The notes under the pieces are model-generated. The model worked only from the letters and a program-made list of their open reading frames with translations, was not told the origin of the DNA and ran no database searches. Shown piece by piece: positions 41,192-50,930 of a DNA stretch of 64,000 bases. How positions within the stretch are numbered: position 1 is the stretch's first letter; each line of letters begins with the position of its first letter. The translations under genes were made by a program, and so were the position numbers. The stretch comes from Vibrio breoganii (GTDB lineage: Bacteria; Pseudomonadota; Gammaproteobacteria; Enterobacterales; Vibrionaceae): NCBI RefSeq assembly GCF_001677275.1, contig NZ_CP016179.1, positions 186,001 to 250,000 of the forward strand. The letters are read 5' to 3'.

Positions 41192-42577
41192 TTACTCGGC
41201 AGTGCTAGCTTTAAGTGCTTTTGCACGGCGCATCATTGCAACTTCACCTACAACAAGAGCAATCAGAACGCCTGAACCCACTTGGATAAGGAATTCGGTG
41301 TCTAGGCCTGCAGCTGGCGTCCAGAAGAACGTGATGATACCAAGGATCAGGCATACCATTGGGCTGTAACAAGCTAAACGTAAAATAGTCAAGTTGCCTT
41401 TAACTTTGTAAGGGCGCTCTTTGTTGTCTGTCTTGCGCAGTTTAAGGAAAGCGGGGAACATAACGATGTAGCTCATTAGTAGTGTAATGGCACCAAGCGA
41501 GAATACATTCCAGAACAGGTCTTCATTGCCACCGGTGGTCGCAATGATAGCGTAAGCAATCATGACGATAGTCGCTACGACACCGTTCATTAGTGCCGCA
41601 CCTTTCGCTACGCCGTCTTTGGTTTCAGTTTTAAAGATTTTTGGCATGTCGTTATTCAGTGCTGCGTATTTTGCAACATAGTTAACGCCAACTGACCACG
41701 AAACGATGTTTGAGATGAGAGTAAATAGGAACATTACTGCAAGAACGTTGACTAGCACGCCCATGGCGCCAGTTAGTCCGAATAGCGCTTCTAGGGATTC
41801 GTAAAGACCAGCCGCAGGGTCGATAGCGTCTACTGGGATAACGGTCAGAATGCCGAAGCTACTAAATAAGTAGAAAAACGCAATCAGAATACCGCCAAGG
41901 ATTGTTGCGCGAGGGATATCTTTTGCAGGGTCTTTAAGTGCGCCAGCTGCACCTCCAACTACCTCAAAACCTACCAGACCAAATAGAGCGATAGGAATTA
42001 GCTCTAGGCCAGTATTTAGATCGGGAGTGAAGTCAGCAAGAGACATGCCGTTCGCTGTCGGGTTGCCAAGGGCAATGTGAGAGATACCGGCGATACCGAT
42101 AGCGCCCATCACGACAACTTTGCAAAGCGCACCAAGGTTAGTAACCCATGCTGCATCAGCAATTGGTTTTAGAGACAAGAACACTGCAACCCAACTCATG
42201 GCTATGGAAATGAGCGCTATTTGAATTGCGGAGAATTCGACGTTAATAATTTGACCTAGAACGACAGCGAAAAGGAAATAGACTGCTGGGATCCAGAGTG
42301 CGAAGTTAATCCAGTAAATCCAGGCCGTTCTTGCGCCCCATGTTTTACCAAAGGCTTTTGCAACCCAATCATAAATACCGCCATCATCAGGGTATGTTGT
42401 TGATAGTTCTGCTGTAATCAATCCGTATGGCAGGAAGAAGCAAGCTAGAAGGAGTAGCCACCAAAAGAAGCCACCAATACCTGCTGATGCAGATGCAGCA
42501 ACAGTGTCAATTACCAATACTGTACATACTCCAAAGAGTACGGTTTGGGCGAGGCCCATTTTCTTATTCGAATCCAT
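41192..42577 (-). CDS. APC-family amino acid/amine permease, likely agmatine
   Basis: ATG 42577 starts one base after the agmatine deiminase stop; the longer frame from 42652 lies inside that gene. The 461-residue protein has about twelve membrane helices and APC-family features: an N-terminal helix MGLAQTVLFGVCTVLVIDTV, LITAELSTTYPDDGGIYDWV, and FGLVGFEVVGGAAGALKDPA. It resembles agmatine/putrescine and glutamate/GABA antiporters. Coupling to agmatine deiminase suggests it imports agmatine or exchanges it for putrescine. The substrate is inferred from context. Confidence 0.8.
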   Translation of the reverse strand: MDSNKKMGLAQTVLFGVCTVLVIDTVAASASAGIGGFFWWLLLLACFFLPYGLITAELSTTYPDDGGIYDWVAKAFGKTWGARTAWIYWINFALWIPAVYFLFAVVLGQIINVEFSAIQIALISIAMSWVAVFLSLKPIADAAWVTNLGALCKVVVMGAIGIAGISHIALGNPTANGMSLADFTPDLNTGLELIPIALFGLVGFEVVGGAAGALKDPAKDIPRATILGGILIAFFYLFSSFGILTVIPVDAIDPAAGLYESLEALFGLTGAMGVLVNVLAVMFLFTLISNIVSWSVGVNYVAKYAALNNDMPKIFKTETKDGVAKGAALMNGVVATIVMIAYAIIATTGGNEDLFWNVFSLGAITLLMSYIVMFPAFLKLRKTDNKERPYKVKGNLTILRLACYSPMVCLILGIITFFWTPAAGLDTEFLIQVGSGVLIALVVGEVAMMRRAKALKASTAE

Positions 42578-42578
42578 T

Positions 42579-43670
42579 TTAAACCGCCGGGATTTGCTGT
42601 GTGATGCAGTGGATGTTGCCACCACCAAGTAGAATTTCGCGCGCCTCAACACCTGTAATTAGGTGGTCTGGGTACATGCGTTTGAACATCGCTTCCATAT
42701 CTCCGTCAGTTTTTGGATCAAGGAGTGGGAAGATGATGTGTTTATTTGAAATTAGGTAGTTTGCATAAGATGCGGCAAGGCGCTCACCAGCCTCACGTTC
42801 CATCCCGTCCGCAGCATCGATGCCAGAGGCTTCCTCTGCTGTCATGTAGAGTGGACCAGGCATTGGGATCTTAATAACCTCAATAGAGCGGCCTTTTGCG
42901 TCAGTTTGAGCTTCAAGAGCGGCTAATGATTCGCGAGACAGTGTGTATTGAGGGTCTGTTTCATCGTCGCACCAAGTAAGGGCGATAGTTGCAGGGCGCA
43001 CTACGTGAATAAGGTTATCAACGTGACCGTTCGTTTCGTCATTGAAAAGACCGTTAGGGATCCAGATAACTTTTTCTGCACCTAAGTAGTCGCAAAGTAG
43101 TTTCTCGATTTCATCTTTTGTTAAGTCTGGATTACGGCTTGGATGAAGTAGGCATTCTTCTGTCGTATAGACAGTGCCTTCGCCATCAATGTGGATAGAG
43201 CCACCTTCAAGAATGAGTGGCGCTCGGTAGCTATCGTCGCCTAGGATTTCACAAACTTTTTGAGCGATCTGATCGTCTTTGTCCCAAGGGAAATAGAGTC
43301 CATCGACTAAGCCGCCCCAGGCATTAAAGCCCCAATCAACACCGCGTCGATTGCCGTTATCGTCAACAACATAGCTTGGGCCTGTATCACGCATCCATGA
43401 GTCATTGGAGCTCATCTCGATAACTTGAATATCGCTAGGAAGTTGTGTGCGAGCGTTATCAAACTGGCTTGCACTGACGACCATTGTTACTGGTGTGCGT
43501 TTAGAGATGGCTTTTGCCACTTCAACGAATGTGCGTTGTGCAGGTTTTGCGCCTAAACGCCAGTTGTCACATCGCTCTGGCCACACCATGAAAACGCGCT
43601 CATGAGGTTCGTGTTCACCTGGCATGCGATATCCGTCATTTGACGGTTTAGATTGTAATCTTTCGCTCAT
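42579..43670 (-). CDS. aguA: Agmatine deiminase
   Basis: The 363-residue protein has the hallmarks of agmatine deiminase: HERVFMVWPERCDNWRLGA, SNDSWMRDTGPSYVV, DWGFNAWGG, LILEGGSIHIDGEGT, NGHVDNL and the catalytic Cys loop LLGGGNIHCITQQIPA near the C-terminus. The enzyme converts agmatine to N-carbamoylputrescine and ammonia, the first step of the agmatine deiminase route to putrescine. It is the first gene of a two-gene operon with a permease; a TetR-type regulator is divergently encoded. No carbamoylputrescine amidohydrolase (AguB) lies nearby. Confidence 0.95.
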   Translation of the reverse strand: MSERLQSKPSNDGYRMPGEHEPHERVFMVWPERCDNWRLGAKPAQRTFVEVAKAISKRTPVTMVVSASQFDNARTQLPSDIQVIEMSSNDSWMRDTGPSYVVDDNGNRRGVDWGFNAWGGLVDGLYFPWDKDDQIAQKVCEILGDDSYRAPLILEGGSIHIDGEGTVYTTEECLLHPSRNPDLTKDEIEKLLCDYLGAEKVIWIPNGLFNDETNGHVDNLIHVVRPATIALTWCDDETDPQYTLSRESLAALEAQTDAKGRSIEVIKIPMPGPLYMTAEEASGIDAADGMEREAGERLAASYANYLISNKHIIFPLLDPKTDGDMEAMFKRMYPDHLITGVEAREILLGGGNIHCITQQIPAV

Positions 43671-43876
43671 TTTTATTTACTGCTCTTAGTAAGTTGTATG
43701 TCAACACTAACGAGTAGAGAGATTTGGAATTGCTAATAGTGTCATTTATCGAAAGGTAAGGTGGTTGAGGGGCAATTATTCCGAGGTGGTACGCAAATAA
43801 TCTGAGAAATGCCTGTGATTTGTCGATACTTGGTTCTAATAAGTCTCTATTTTGTGTTGATTAAAGGTATCGGTAG

Positions 43877-44527
43877 TTGAGTTTAAGTAGGAGTGAGGTT
43901 ACGCAAGCGCGGTTGGTTCATATCAAAGAAACTGCTCTGGATATGATTGACGCTCGCAGCGTAGATGCCATTACCATGTATGAAGTGGCTAAGGAAGCTC
44001 AGGTATCTCCATCAACGATCTATTATCACTACCCGAATATTGAGGCGCTGTTCTGTGATTTGCAGAGGGATATTTTCACTCAATTTAGTAGGGTAATAGA
44101 CTCTGCTTTATTGGGAATAGACGTCAGGAGTTGGGTGGATCTTAATCGTGCTATTGAGTGTGGTTTTGTAGATTTCTACACTCAGAATAGAGCAGCTTCA
44201 AAGCTACTTTTGGGTGTGCATGGGCACAGTCGGTTGGTTCAAGAGAATCTGAGTAATGATGATGGGTTAGGCGAGATGATCCAGCGCTATTACGAGCGCT
44301 ACTTTCATCTCCCGTTGTTACCTGAGCAATTCAATATCTTTACAGTGTCGGTGCAAATTGCAGATAGGCTTTATTCATTAGCTGTTGAGCGTGAGGGGTC
44401 TATTGGTTCGTTGATGGCTAATGAGGCTTTAGTGGCTACAGAAGGTTACTTGTCAGCTTATTTACCTAGGGTGCTCAAGGGAAAGCCGAAAGCTACGTTC
44501 GGCGTGTTTCCCAAGATGTTGTCTTAG
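43877..44527 (+). CDS. TetR/AcrR-family regulator, divergent from aguA
   Basis: The start appears to be TTG 43877. The N-terminal HTH is typical: VDAITMYEVAKEAQVSPSTI followed by YYHYPNIEALFCDL. The C-terminal 150 residues form the ligand-binding helical domain. Divergent transcription from aguA, with a 206-base shared control region, suggests it represses the agmatine operon in response to agmatine or a related amine. This is inferred from the arrangement. The gene ends convergently, with a 4-base overlap, against the next minus-strand gene. Confidence 0.85.
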   Translation: MSLSRSEVTQARLVHIKETALDMIDARSVDAITMYEVAKEAQVSPSTIYYHYPNIEALFCDLQRDIFTQFSRVIDSALLGIDVRSWVDLNRAIECGFVDFYTQNRAASKLLLGVHGHSRLVQENLSNDDGLGEMIQRYYERYFHLPLLPEQFNIFTVSVQIADRLYSLAVEREGSIGSLMANEALVATEGYLSAYLPRVLKGKPKATFGVFPKMLS

Positions 44528-45357
44528 TGGATGGTGGTATCTTCAGGGGTTTGCTCGTTAGTGATGCTACTATCGGTGATAAATACAGTGTTGGAATGCA
44601 GTTTGGTTTTGGTTGCTTCAGGTAAAGCTCCAGAGTTGCAGAGACCAAGGCCTATGGCTTGGATGAGACCGCGTTGTATGTGTTGAATACCAGAATCAAG
44701 AGTGTTCTTGTGGTAAGCGAACTGTGCCAGTTGTAGTTCTGCCTTGATGTTATCTTCGATCCGTTGTTTTCTCATAATGTCTTTGAGTTTCGTTTCACTA
44801 TCGATGAGGTTTTCAATGCTTGTGTTGATTTGCAATTCTATAAAGTGCGGAGCGAATTTTGGGAATGCTGCCTTTATTTTCAGGTTGTCAGACGCTGAGG
44901 CGAGATCGTCGATTGCGCTAGCTAAACAGCGAACAGAAATTCTAACCAGTGTTTCCATGCTTGGAAACTCGGCAACGATATTCCTAGGTAGCTTTTCAGC
45001 GCTGGTGGTCTTAAGAACGCATGCGACGGATGTACTACCGTCTTTAGAATCATCGATGTTATCACCCGAAATGGCGTCCGTGTAAATGGTAATTTCCCCA
45101 TTATTAATCTTCGGTAGCTTTCCAGTGTAGGCGATGGCGCAGCCCCCGGCGCAGAAAGGAAATGTATCGAAACCTTCAATGTCTTGGATTGCTTTCTCAA
45201 TCAATTCGATTGGGTGGGTCTCTTGGTAGGTATGAGATGCCACAAGATAGCCCTCGATAAAGCGTTGCGTGATGACTTTTGGGTCGGTGGTGTTGATGGA
45301 TGTAACCAGCGTCCCCCACTTTCCGCTGACGGTAATAGTTGTGCTTTCTGTGGTCAT
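44524..45357 (-). CDS. Hypothetical protein, paralogue 1 of pair, 277 aa
   Basis: AGGA precedes ATG 45357. The N-terminus (TITVSGKWGTLVTSINTTDP, VITQRFIEGYLVAS) and the C-terminal QHIQRGLIQAIGLGLCNSG match the neighbouring gene in order and both end in a TIH tripeptide, so the two are paralogues. An AGGCAIAYTGKLPKINNGE segment is also shared. No signal peptide or known motif. They form a 36-base-spaced operon. Function unknown. Confidence 0.65.
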   Translation of the reverse strand: MTTESTTITVSGKWGTLVTSINTTDPKVITQRFIEGYLVASHTYQETHPIELIEKAIQDIEGFDTFPFCAGGCAIAYTGKLPKINNGEITIYTDAISGDNIDDSKDGSTSVACVLKTTSAEKLPRNIVAEFPSMETLVRISVRCLASAIDDLASASDNLKIKAAFPKFAPHFIELQINTSIENLIDSETKLKDIMRKQRIEDNIKAELQLAQFAYHKNTLDSGIQHIQRGLIQAIGLGLCNSGALPEATKTKLHSNTVFITDSSITNEQTPEDTTIH

Positions 45358-45393
45358 GTATTTGTCCTGTGCCGACTGTAAGGCCGATAATGA

Positions 45394-46269
45394 TTAGTGG
45401 ATAGTGCTGTTGTGTTGGGTAGGTTTAGCTTCTTTCTTGATGCCTAGTAAGTCGTCTTCAATGAGGAGTACCGGTCTACCTTTATTGATGTGCAGGAATG
45501 CTGGTGGCTCGCCTGTGTTATAGATGTGCATTCCAACGATTTGTAGCACTGCTGTGTGGGTGAGTTCGAGGGTAAGGTCGAGTTGTTTTCTATCGAGGGC
45601 AAGTGAGTGCATTTCACTCGGGGTCAGTATGGTGTCGTTTCTAGCGTGTTTTTCGCAGGTTTGGTCAATTTTCTCTTCGAAGGTTTGGCTTAGAGTTGTT
45701 GAGCTATCGATACTGCGTTCAATCCAGATAGGTGCGCAATCGAAGAACTCTTCGGTGACTTTGTTGCCTGCCAGTGCCGCCACGATGTGCATGTCGTTAC
45801 AAATCTGAGCGAGTGAATGTATCGATGCCGCAATTAGGCTGTTTAATGATTTAGCCTCTGTGCCTATTGATAGTTTAAGTCTCTGTGTATGAGAACTGCG
45901 AAGGACTACCAGATGTGGAGGTTGGTTAGGTTCGTTAGTCTCGATGTAATCAGGTTCCGAAATTGCGTCCGTATGAATTACGATTTCTCCGTTCTCAGGT
46001 GTGGGCAGGTTTCCTGTATGCGCAATAAAGCATCCTCCCGCCGTTATCAAGAATCGATTAAGGGAAGCGTCGCTACTTCCGTTCGCTTTCATATCGCTGA
46101 TAGCTCTATCAAAGATCTTACAAGCGTTCATGTTCTTGTATTTAGCCGATGCTGAAAGATACCCTTCGATAAAAAGCTGGCGGATGAACTTGATGTCATC
46201 AGTGTGGACTTTCTGAGACGCCTCGCCCCAGCGTCCTGTGATTGTTACTAGTGTTGTTTGTGTTGTCAT
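45394..46269 (-). CDS. Hypothetical protein, paralogue 2 of pair, 291 aa
   Basis: The collinear similarity with the preceding gene includes LVTITGRWGEASQKVHTDD, FIRQLFIEGYLSASAKYKN, TAGGCFIAHTGNLPTPENGE and VLQIVGMHIYNTGE. No ribosome-binding site is evident at ATG 46269. An inverted repeat lies 80 bases upstream. The two proteins could be partners or successive duplicates. Family not recognised. Confidence 0.65.
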   Translation of the reverse strand: MTTQTTLVTITGRWGEASQKVHTDDIKFIRQLFIEGYLSASAKYKNMNACKIFDRAISDMKANGSSDASLNRFLITAGGCFIAHTGNLPTPENGEIVIHTDAISEPDYIETNEPNQPPHLVVLRSSHTQRLKLSIGTEAKSLNSLIAASIHSLAQICNDMHIVAALAGNKVTEEFFDCAPIWIERSIDSSTTLSQTFEEKIDQTCEKHARNDTILTPSEMHSLALDRKQLDLTLELTHTAVLQIVGMHIYNTGEPPAFLHINKGRPVLLIEDDLLGIKKEAKPTQHNSTIH

Positions 46270-46347
46270 TATTGCGAAGTCAATTGAGTCATCCTGTGGC
46301 AGTAGAGTGTATTTGCGCTTATGTGATAGTGACAGCTACTCTAAAAC

Positions 46348-46369
46348 ATTTGCGAGACAACTCGCAAAT
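46348..46369. promoter_or_regulatory. Perfect 9-base inverted repeat, candidate operator
   Basis: ATTTGCGAG-ACAA-CTCGCAAAT lies in the 440-base gap between the minus-strand paralogue pair and the plus-strand alginate genes. It could bind a dimeric regulator of either side. No other gene-like sequence is seen in the AT-rich remainder of the gap. Confidence 0.55.
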
Positions 46370-46709
46370 AACACGGAACGATGAAAGCATCTCGTTATAT
46401 TAACTCTACATGCATGGTCTACAAGCCAATTTAGACAGTAAAACTAACATTCCAGTAAAATTACAAATACTCAATCAAAAAACCTCCAAAAACCGCATTT
46501 AAATAAGACGCATTGGCTTATTTTACTCGTTTTAACTGCTTATATATGAAATAAAGCACCTATAAATAAAAGGCCTTGAAGTCCTTTGTTTGCGTGCCTT
46601 GATCAAACTTCCGTCTGTCCGTGCGAGATAGGTCGAAGAATATAATAGCGCCTTATTTTTCTGTTGCTTTGTGTGGAAACATGTATGCATACAAATCGGA
46701 GAAATGAAG

Positions 46710-48272
46710 ATGTATAAGAAACTATTAGCAGTCGCAATTGCGGGTTCAGTAATGGCAGGTTGTGCAGCAACAACCAATTCAGTTGATGTTGGTTCGACAG
46801 CAGATCTAATTAATACTGAAACGATGTTAAAGGAATATGATAAGCCAGTAATTGCTGCTTCCTCTATTCCTGTTGGTGATGCAGTGGCGCTTAAGGCGCA
46901 GCTTCTAAACCTTAAAGACGGTCAAACTCTTGTTCTTCCAGCGGGGAAGTATGCGGATTTGGGTCGCTTCGATCTTAAAACTAATAACATCACCATTAAA
47001 GCTGAAAAGGCGGGTACTGCTTGGTTTACTGGTTCAATTCAAATGAACCTAACTGGCGACAATATTACTCTTGATGGTGTTGTGTTCTCTGAGGGTGGTC
47101 CGGCAGAGCGAATGGGTGGCATTACCTTTCGCGGTAGTAACAACGTTCTGACTAACTCTACATTCTTCTATTTCAATGATAGCTACGAATACCAACCTGA
47201 TCAGCGTCGCTCTGAATATCCAAAAACACTTTGGATTTCGATGTATGGCAAGAACAACCAGTTAATCAGTAATACGTTTGAAGGTAAGCACAAGCGCGGT
47301 ACGTTGATTGGTATTCAGAAGGCGAAAGGCGATACGACTACCGACCGTCACGTTATTCAAGGAAACCTTTTCTACAACCAGAAGCACAACCAATACAACG
47401 AGTTCGATATTGCTAATGCGCGTCGTTATAACTCAAACAGTTGGGAAGCGATTCGTGTAGGTGACTCTAAGAGTTCTATCTATCCATCAGAAACAACGAT
47501 TGAAGGAAACTTGTTCCTTCAGTGTGATGGTGAAACTGAGTTGGTATCTCTGAAGTCTGCTGGCAATACAATCAAAGGCAATACCATTGTAGACAGTGCT
47601 TCAATGATTTCAGTTCGTCACGGCATTGATAACACCGTTGAAGACAACGTAATCCTTGGTAACGGCAAGCGCTTTAGTGGCGGTATTCGTCTTTACGATG
47701 CGGGCCATGTAATTCGTAATAACTATGTTGAACGTGTAATGGGTACCGGCAATGTTCGTGGTGGTATCGCAATTAATACCGGTATCACTGACGTTGCAAA
47801 TGGTGAAACGCTTTCTCAAGATACGTACGGTAAAGAGCTCAATAAGCAAGCAACTCCATACAAAGTAACTGTGGAGAACAATACGGTTATCAACTCCCGT
47901 CAAAACATCCTGTATTCAGATAAGCGTCACCGCGTGAGTCTGTATGACAACTCTCAGGTAACAACGGTTTTCGCAGGAACTGATATGACGTTCCGCAACA
48001 ATATCTCCTACGCCAAGATGGCCCGAACTCTTGCTCTTAAAGGCAGTGATTCTACAGCACCACTAGTAAACCCAACTTACGACAACGAGTTATTCGTTGG
48101 TCAGGTAGCGGGTTTGGATCTTCCGTGGGAAGGCATTGTTTACCGTGACCCTCGCTTTGAACGTGCCGATAACGGCTTGCTTGAAGCAACCAATTTTAAT
48201 GGCGGTGCACGCGGTCTGAAAGTTCTGTCTATGAACGAAACGGGCGCTAGCTACCAGATCACAAAAGACTAA
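46710..48272 (+). CDS. Polysaccharide lyase family 6 lipoprotein (alginate lyase-like)
   Basis: ATG 46710 has GGAGA at correct spacing. The lipobox VMAGC follows MYKKLLAVAIAGS. The mature protein forms a right-handed beta helix with PL6/chondroitinase-B motifs: ELVSLKSAGNTIKGNT with the catalytic Lys at residue 282, and SMISVRHGIDN with catalytic Arg at residue 303. The spacing of 21 equals that of K250/R271 in chondroitinase B. PL6 enzymes of Vibrio act on alginate, often poly-MG. Anchored on the outer membrane or periplasmic face, it would release oligosaccharides for the adjacent porin. The exact substrate is inferred. Confidence 0.88.
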   Translation: MYKKLLAVAIAGSVMAGCAATTNSVDVGSTADLINTETMLKEYDKPVIAASSIPVGDAVALKAQLLNLKDGQTLVLPAGKYADLGRFDLKTNNITIKAEKAGTAWFTGSIQMNLTGDNITLDGVVFSEGGPAERMGGITFRGSNNVLTNSTFFYFNDSYEYQPDQRRSEYPKTLWISMYGKNNQLISNTFEGKHKRGTLIGIQKAKGDTTTDRHVIQGNLFYNQKHNQYNEFDIANARRYNSNSWEAIRVGDSKSSIYPSETTIEGNLFLQCDGETELVSLKSAGNTIKGNTIVDSASMISVRHGIDNTVEDNVILGNGKRFSGGIRLYDAGHVIRNNYVERVMGTGNVRGGIAINTGITDVANGETLSQDTYGKELNKQATPYKVTVENNTVINSRQNILYSDKRHRVSLYDNSQVTTVFAGTDMTFRNNISYAKMARTLALKGSDSTAPLVNPTYDNELFVGQVAGLDLPWEGIVYRDPRFERADNGLLEATNFNGGARGLKVLSMNETGASYQITKD

Positions 48273-48326
48273 TCCGATTCCTAATCGGGACTCAGGGCGA
48301 GTCCCATTCTAATGAGAAGCAGTAAT

Positions 48327-50015
48327 ATGAAACTAAACAAACTATCTGCATTGATGGCAATGGCATTGTCTACGTCTGTACTTGTCGGTTGTAATTTCCA
48401 TGACAAGCCAGATCTACCTTTTCTTCCAGAAATTCCAGAAGTACCTGAAGTACCTGAAATTGGTGAGTTAGAACCTGATGTGGTTGTGACTGATATTGCC
48501 TCTCTACAATCGGCGTTGACTATTGCCGTTGATGAGAATGGCGATGGCAAGGTTGTTGTCGGTCTTGACCCAAAAACTGGTCCGTACACGAATCTGGGTG
48601 ATCTTGGTATTCCAGCGGGTGTTTACCTGATTGGTGATGATGGTACAAGCACGCTGAATAACATGATTGAGCCTGCAGTTATTGCTGGTGGTGATGCGTG
48701 TATTCTTATCACTAACAACAACGTTACCGTTTCTAACATTACGTTTGAAGGTGTTAACGGTGCTTGTGTAGATGATGGCGACAAGGCTGTTGGCTCTCGT
48801 GATACTGCTCTATTTATTCTAGGTGCAGGCAGTAAAACAGAGTTCGCTAGTGGTGTTCGCCCTGGTGATACTAAACCTTCTGGTATCACGCTTAGTGATA
48901 TTACGATCGATGGTGCTGGTCGCGCCGCCTCAACAGAAGCAGCTGCACATGACATTATTGTGCGTGGCCAAGCAAACATTCTGAACAACGCATTTGTGAA
49001 CAAGCCAGTTGAGGTAGGTACGTTCATTAATGTTCGTAATGATTCAAATGCACACGTCGACACTGTTATCTCTGGTAACTACTTCTACAACTTGAATGAT
49101 GGCGCTGCGTTTGTTCAAGATGAGATTGACGGTACTACGGATGCGGGTTCTAACTTCAATTCTGTTGATATCTATGCAATCCAAGTTGGTACCAGTTCTT
49201 CAAAGCAGAACAACGTTACTAACACTCAAATTACCGACAATCTATTTGAAGCTACTGCAGGCCCTCGTCGCCTACTGCGCGTTCGTGCAAGTGGTAACAC
49301 TATCTCAGGTAATACGTTCCTAAACACTTATGGTTGGGTTTCAATCGAAGGTGGTGAGAGCAACGTGTTTGATAGCAACGCTGTTCTAACTCGTGGTGTT
49401 GCTTCTGCTTATCAAGGTAAGTACGAGACACAGCTTCGCTTCATCGGTAAGGGCGATCAGGTTACAAACAACTACTTCTACCGCACGGTTGCAAACGCAA
49501 CGGGTAATGAAGCTGGCGCTATCTCTATTTGGGAAGCTCAACTAGAAGAAGCAGGTGATACAACATTGCGTGCTCCAGCAACGGTTGCGAACAATACCGT
49601 TGTTAACTCTAAACAAGCGTTCCTGATCGGTAAGGGCGATGCGTCTTGTCAGACAGACATCGATCTTGCTCAGTCAGTAATTCACTTCAAAGACAACCTT
49701 GTCGCTAATGGCGTTAAAGGTTCGACTTCTGGCAATAATGCTTACCGTGACGACTGTTTCCTAAACGCAGCTTCTACTTGGGAAGGTGATGTGTATGCAG
49801 TAGCGGGTCTTTCTGCAAATGGTCGTATCGATGCAGCTGGCGCAACAGATGCACAGATTATTGCTGATGCAGATGTTGAGAAGGCGTCTGCTGACTACGA
49901 ATACTTCGAAGCAATGGCTGGTGGCAATGTTGAAGGTAAGGGCGCTATGGGCCTAACCATTCTGACAAGTGCTGATGTTGGTCCTCAGTCTGGCTCAACA
50001 GATACTGCGGAATAA
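48327..50015 (+). CDS. PL6-like lipoprotein lacking catalytic Lys/Arg
   Basis: ATG 48327 starts a lipoprotein (VLVGC). A Pro/Glu/Val linker (PEIPEVPEVPEIGELEPD) leads to a beta-helix collinear with the preceding PL6 gene: RVRASGNTISGNTF aligns with SLKSAGNTIKGNT, and WVSIEGGESN aligns with MISVRHGIDN. At these places catalytic Lys is Arg (residue 320) and catalytic Arg is Glu (residue 341). It may bind rather than cut alginate, or belong to a PL6 subgroup with a different mechanism. It follows the active gene in an operon. Confidence 0.85.
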   Translation: MKLNKLSALMAMALSTSVLVGCNFHDKPDLPFLPEIPEVPEVPEIGELEPDVVVTDIASLQSALTIAVDENGDGKVVVGLDPKTGPYTNLGDLGIPAGVYLIGDDGTSTLNNMIEPAVIAGGDACILITNNNVTVSNITFEGVNGACVDDGDKAVGSRDTALFILGAGSKTEFASGVRPGDTKPSGITLSDITIDGAGRAASTEAAAHDIIVRGQANILNNAFVNKPVEVGTFINVRNDSNAHVDTVISGNYFYNLNDGAAFVQDEIDGTTDAGSNFNSVDIYAIQVGTSSSKQNNVTNTQITDNLFEATAGPRRLLRVRASGNTISGNTFLNTYGWVSIEGGESNVFDSNAVLTRGVASAYQGKYETQLRFIGKGDQVTNNYFYRTVANATGNEAGAISIWEAQLEEAGDTTLRAPATVANNTVVNSKQAFLIGKGDASCQTDIDLAQSVIHFKDNLVANGVKGSTSGNNAYRDDCFLNAASTWEGDVYAVAGLSANGRIDAAGATDAQIIADADVEKASADYEYFEAMAGGNVEGKGAMGLTILTSADVGPQSGSTDTAE

Positions 50016-50096
50016 CTCCTGCTCTGAATAAGCAGGCGCACAGTAAGTGTGTGTCTGCTGTTCCAACTTCATACAAAATATAGAGATTCAAAGAAG

Positions 50097-50909
50097 ATGA
50101 AAAAAACACTATTAGCTGCAGCGATCATGACGCTGGCAAGTGGTTCTGCGTTCGCCGCAACAATGACAGTGAAATACGAGCACAAGCTGCTTGATGGCCG
50201 TACAGACCGTCCAAAGCTAGAGCTTTCTCACCGCATGGACAATGGTTTGCAATTGGGTTTTGAAAACGCATGGCAGATCGAACGTAGCGAAACTGAACGT
50301 GAGCGTAAAGCAGGTTATCAGCCTGATCAGTATGAAATGACATTCAAGACCGATTATCAACACCGTTGGGGTGACCGTCGTGAGTGGCAACTTGGTACTG
50401 TTCTTGATTTTCAGTTAAAAGAAGAAGCTAAAAACCTACGCTACGGCGTGTACGCCGGTTACCGTTATACGCGTGACCTACAATCTAAAGTTCGCGTTCG
50501 TGTAAGTGAAAACATCGCTCGCATGAAGGACAATAGCTCTTGTAGTGAAGTAAGTGGTGATGGTGTTCGTGGTGGTTGTGACTCGGATACCTACAACAAG
50601 GAACTTCGTGTTGACCACTGGTTGACGTATCAATGGTCTGATTTCACGTTTGTTTGGGATTTCATCTACTTAAATAAGTTAGTTGATGAAGATGTATCAG
50701 TGTTTGATAACAACAAATCAAGCGCAATCGAGAATGAATTCAGCGCTGAGTACCGTCTGCCAAATGCACGAGCGCACTCGTTCTACGGTAAGTACAAAAT
50801 TAAGCAAGAGCTTAAGAAGAGCAGCCATAAATCAGAGAATAACGGCGGTTATGACTGGTTTGGTAAGCGCGATAACGCAATCGAAGTTGGTTACAAATAC
50901 CGCTTCTAG
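50097..50909 (+). CDS. KdgM-family oligosaccharide porin
   Basis: ATG 50097 begins a signal peptide MKKTLLAAAIMTLASGSAFA. The 250-residue mature protein is a 12-strand barrel pattern ending in GYKYRF. Features such as YEHKLLDGRTDRPKLELSHR and the C-terminal NAIEVGYKYRF fit the KdgM/NanC family of monomeric porins. These carry acidic oligosaccharides such as oligogalacturonate, alginate oligomers or sialic acid across the outer membrane. Third gene of the alginate-type operon; a terminator follows. Confidence 0.9.
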   Translation: MKKTLLAAAIMTLASGSAFAATMTVKYEHKLLDGRTDRPKLELSHRMDNGLQLGFENAWQIERSETERERKAGYQPDQYEMTFKTDYQHRWGDRREWQLGTVLDFQLKEEAKNLRYGVYAGYRYTRDLQSKVRVRVSENIARMKDNSSCSEVSGDGVRGGCDSDTYNKELRVDHWLTYQWSDFTFVWDFIYLNKLVDEDVSVFDNNKSSAIENEFSAEYRLPNARAHSFYGKYKIKQELKKSSHKSENNGGYDWFGKRDNAIEVGYKYRF

Positions 50910-50930
50910 TTAAAATTTCACGTAGCTCAA

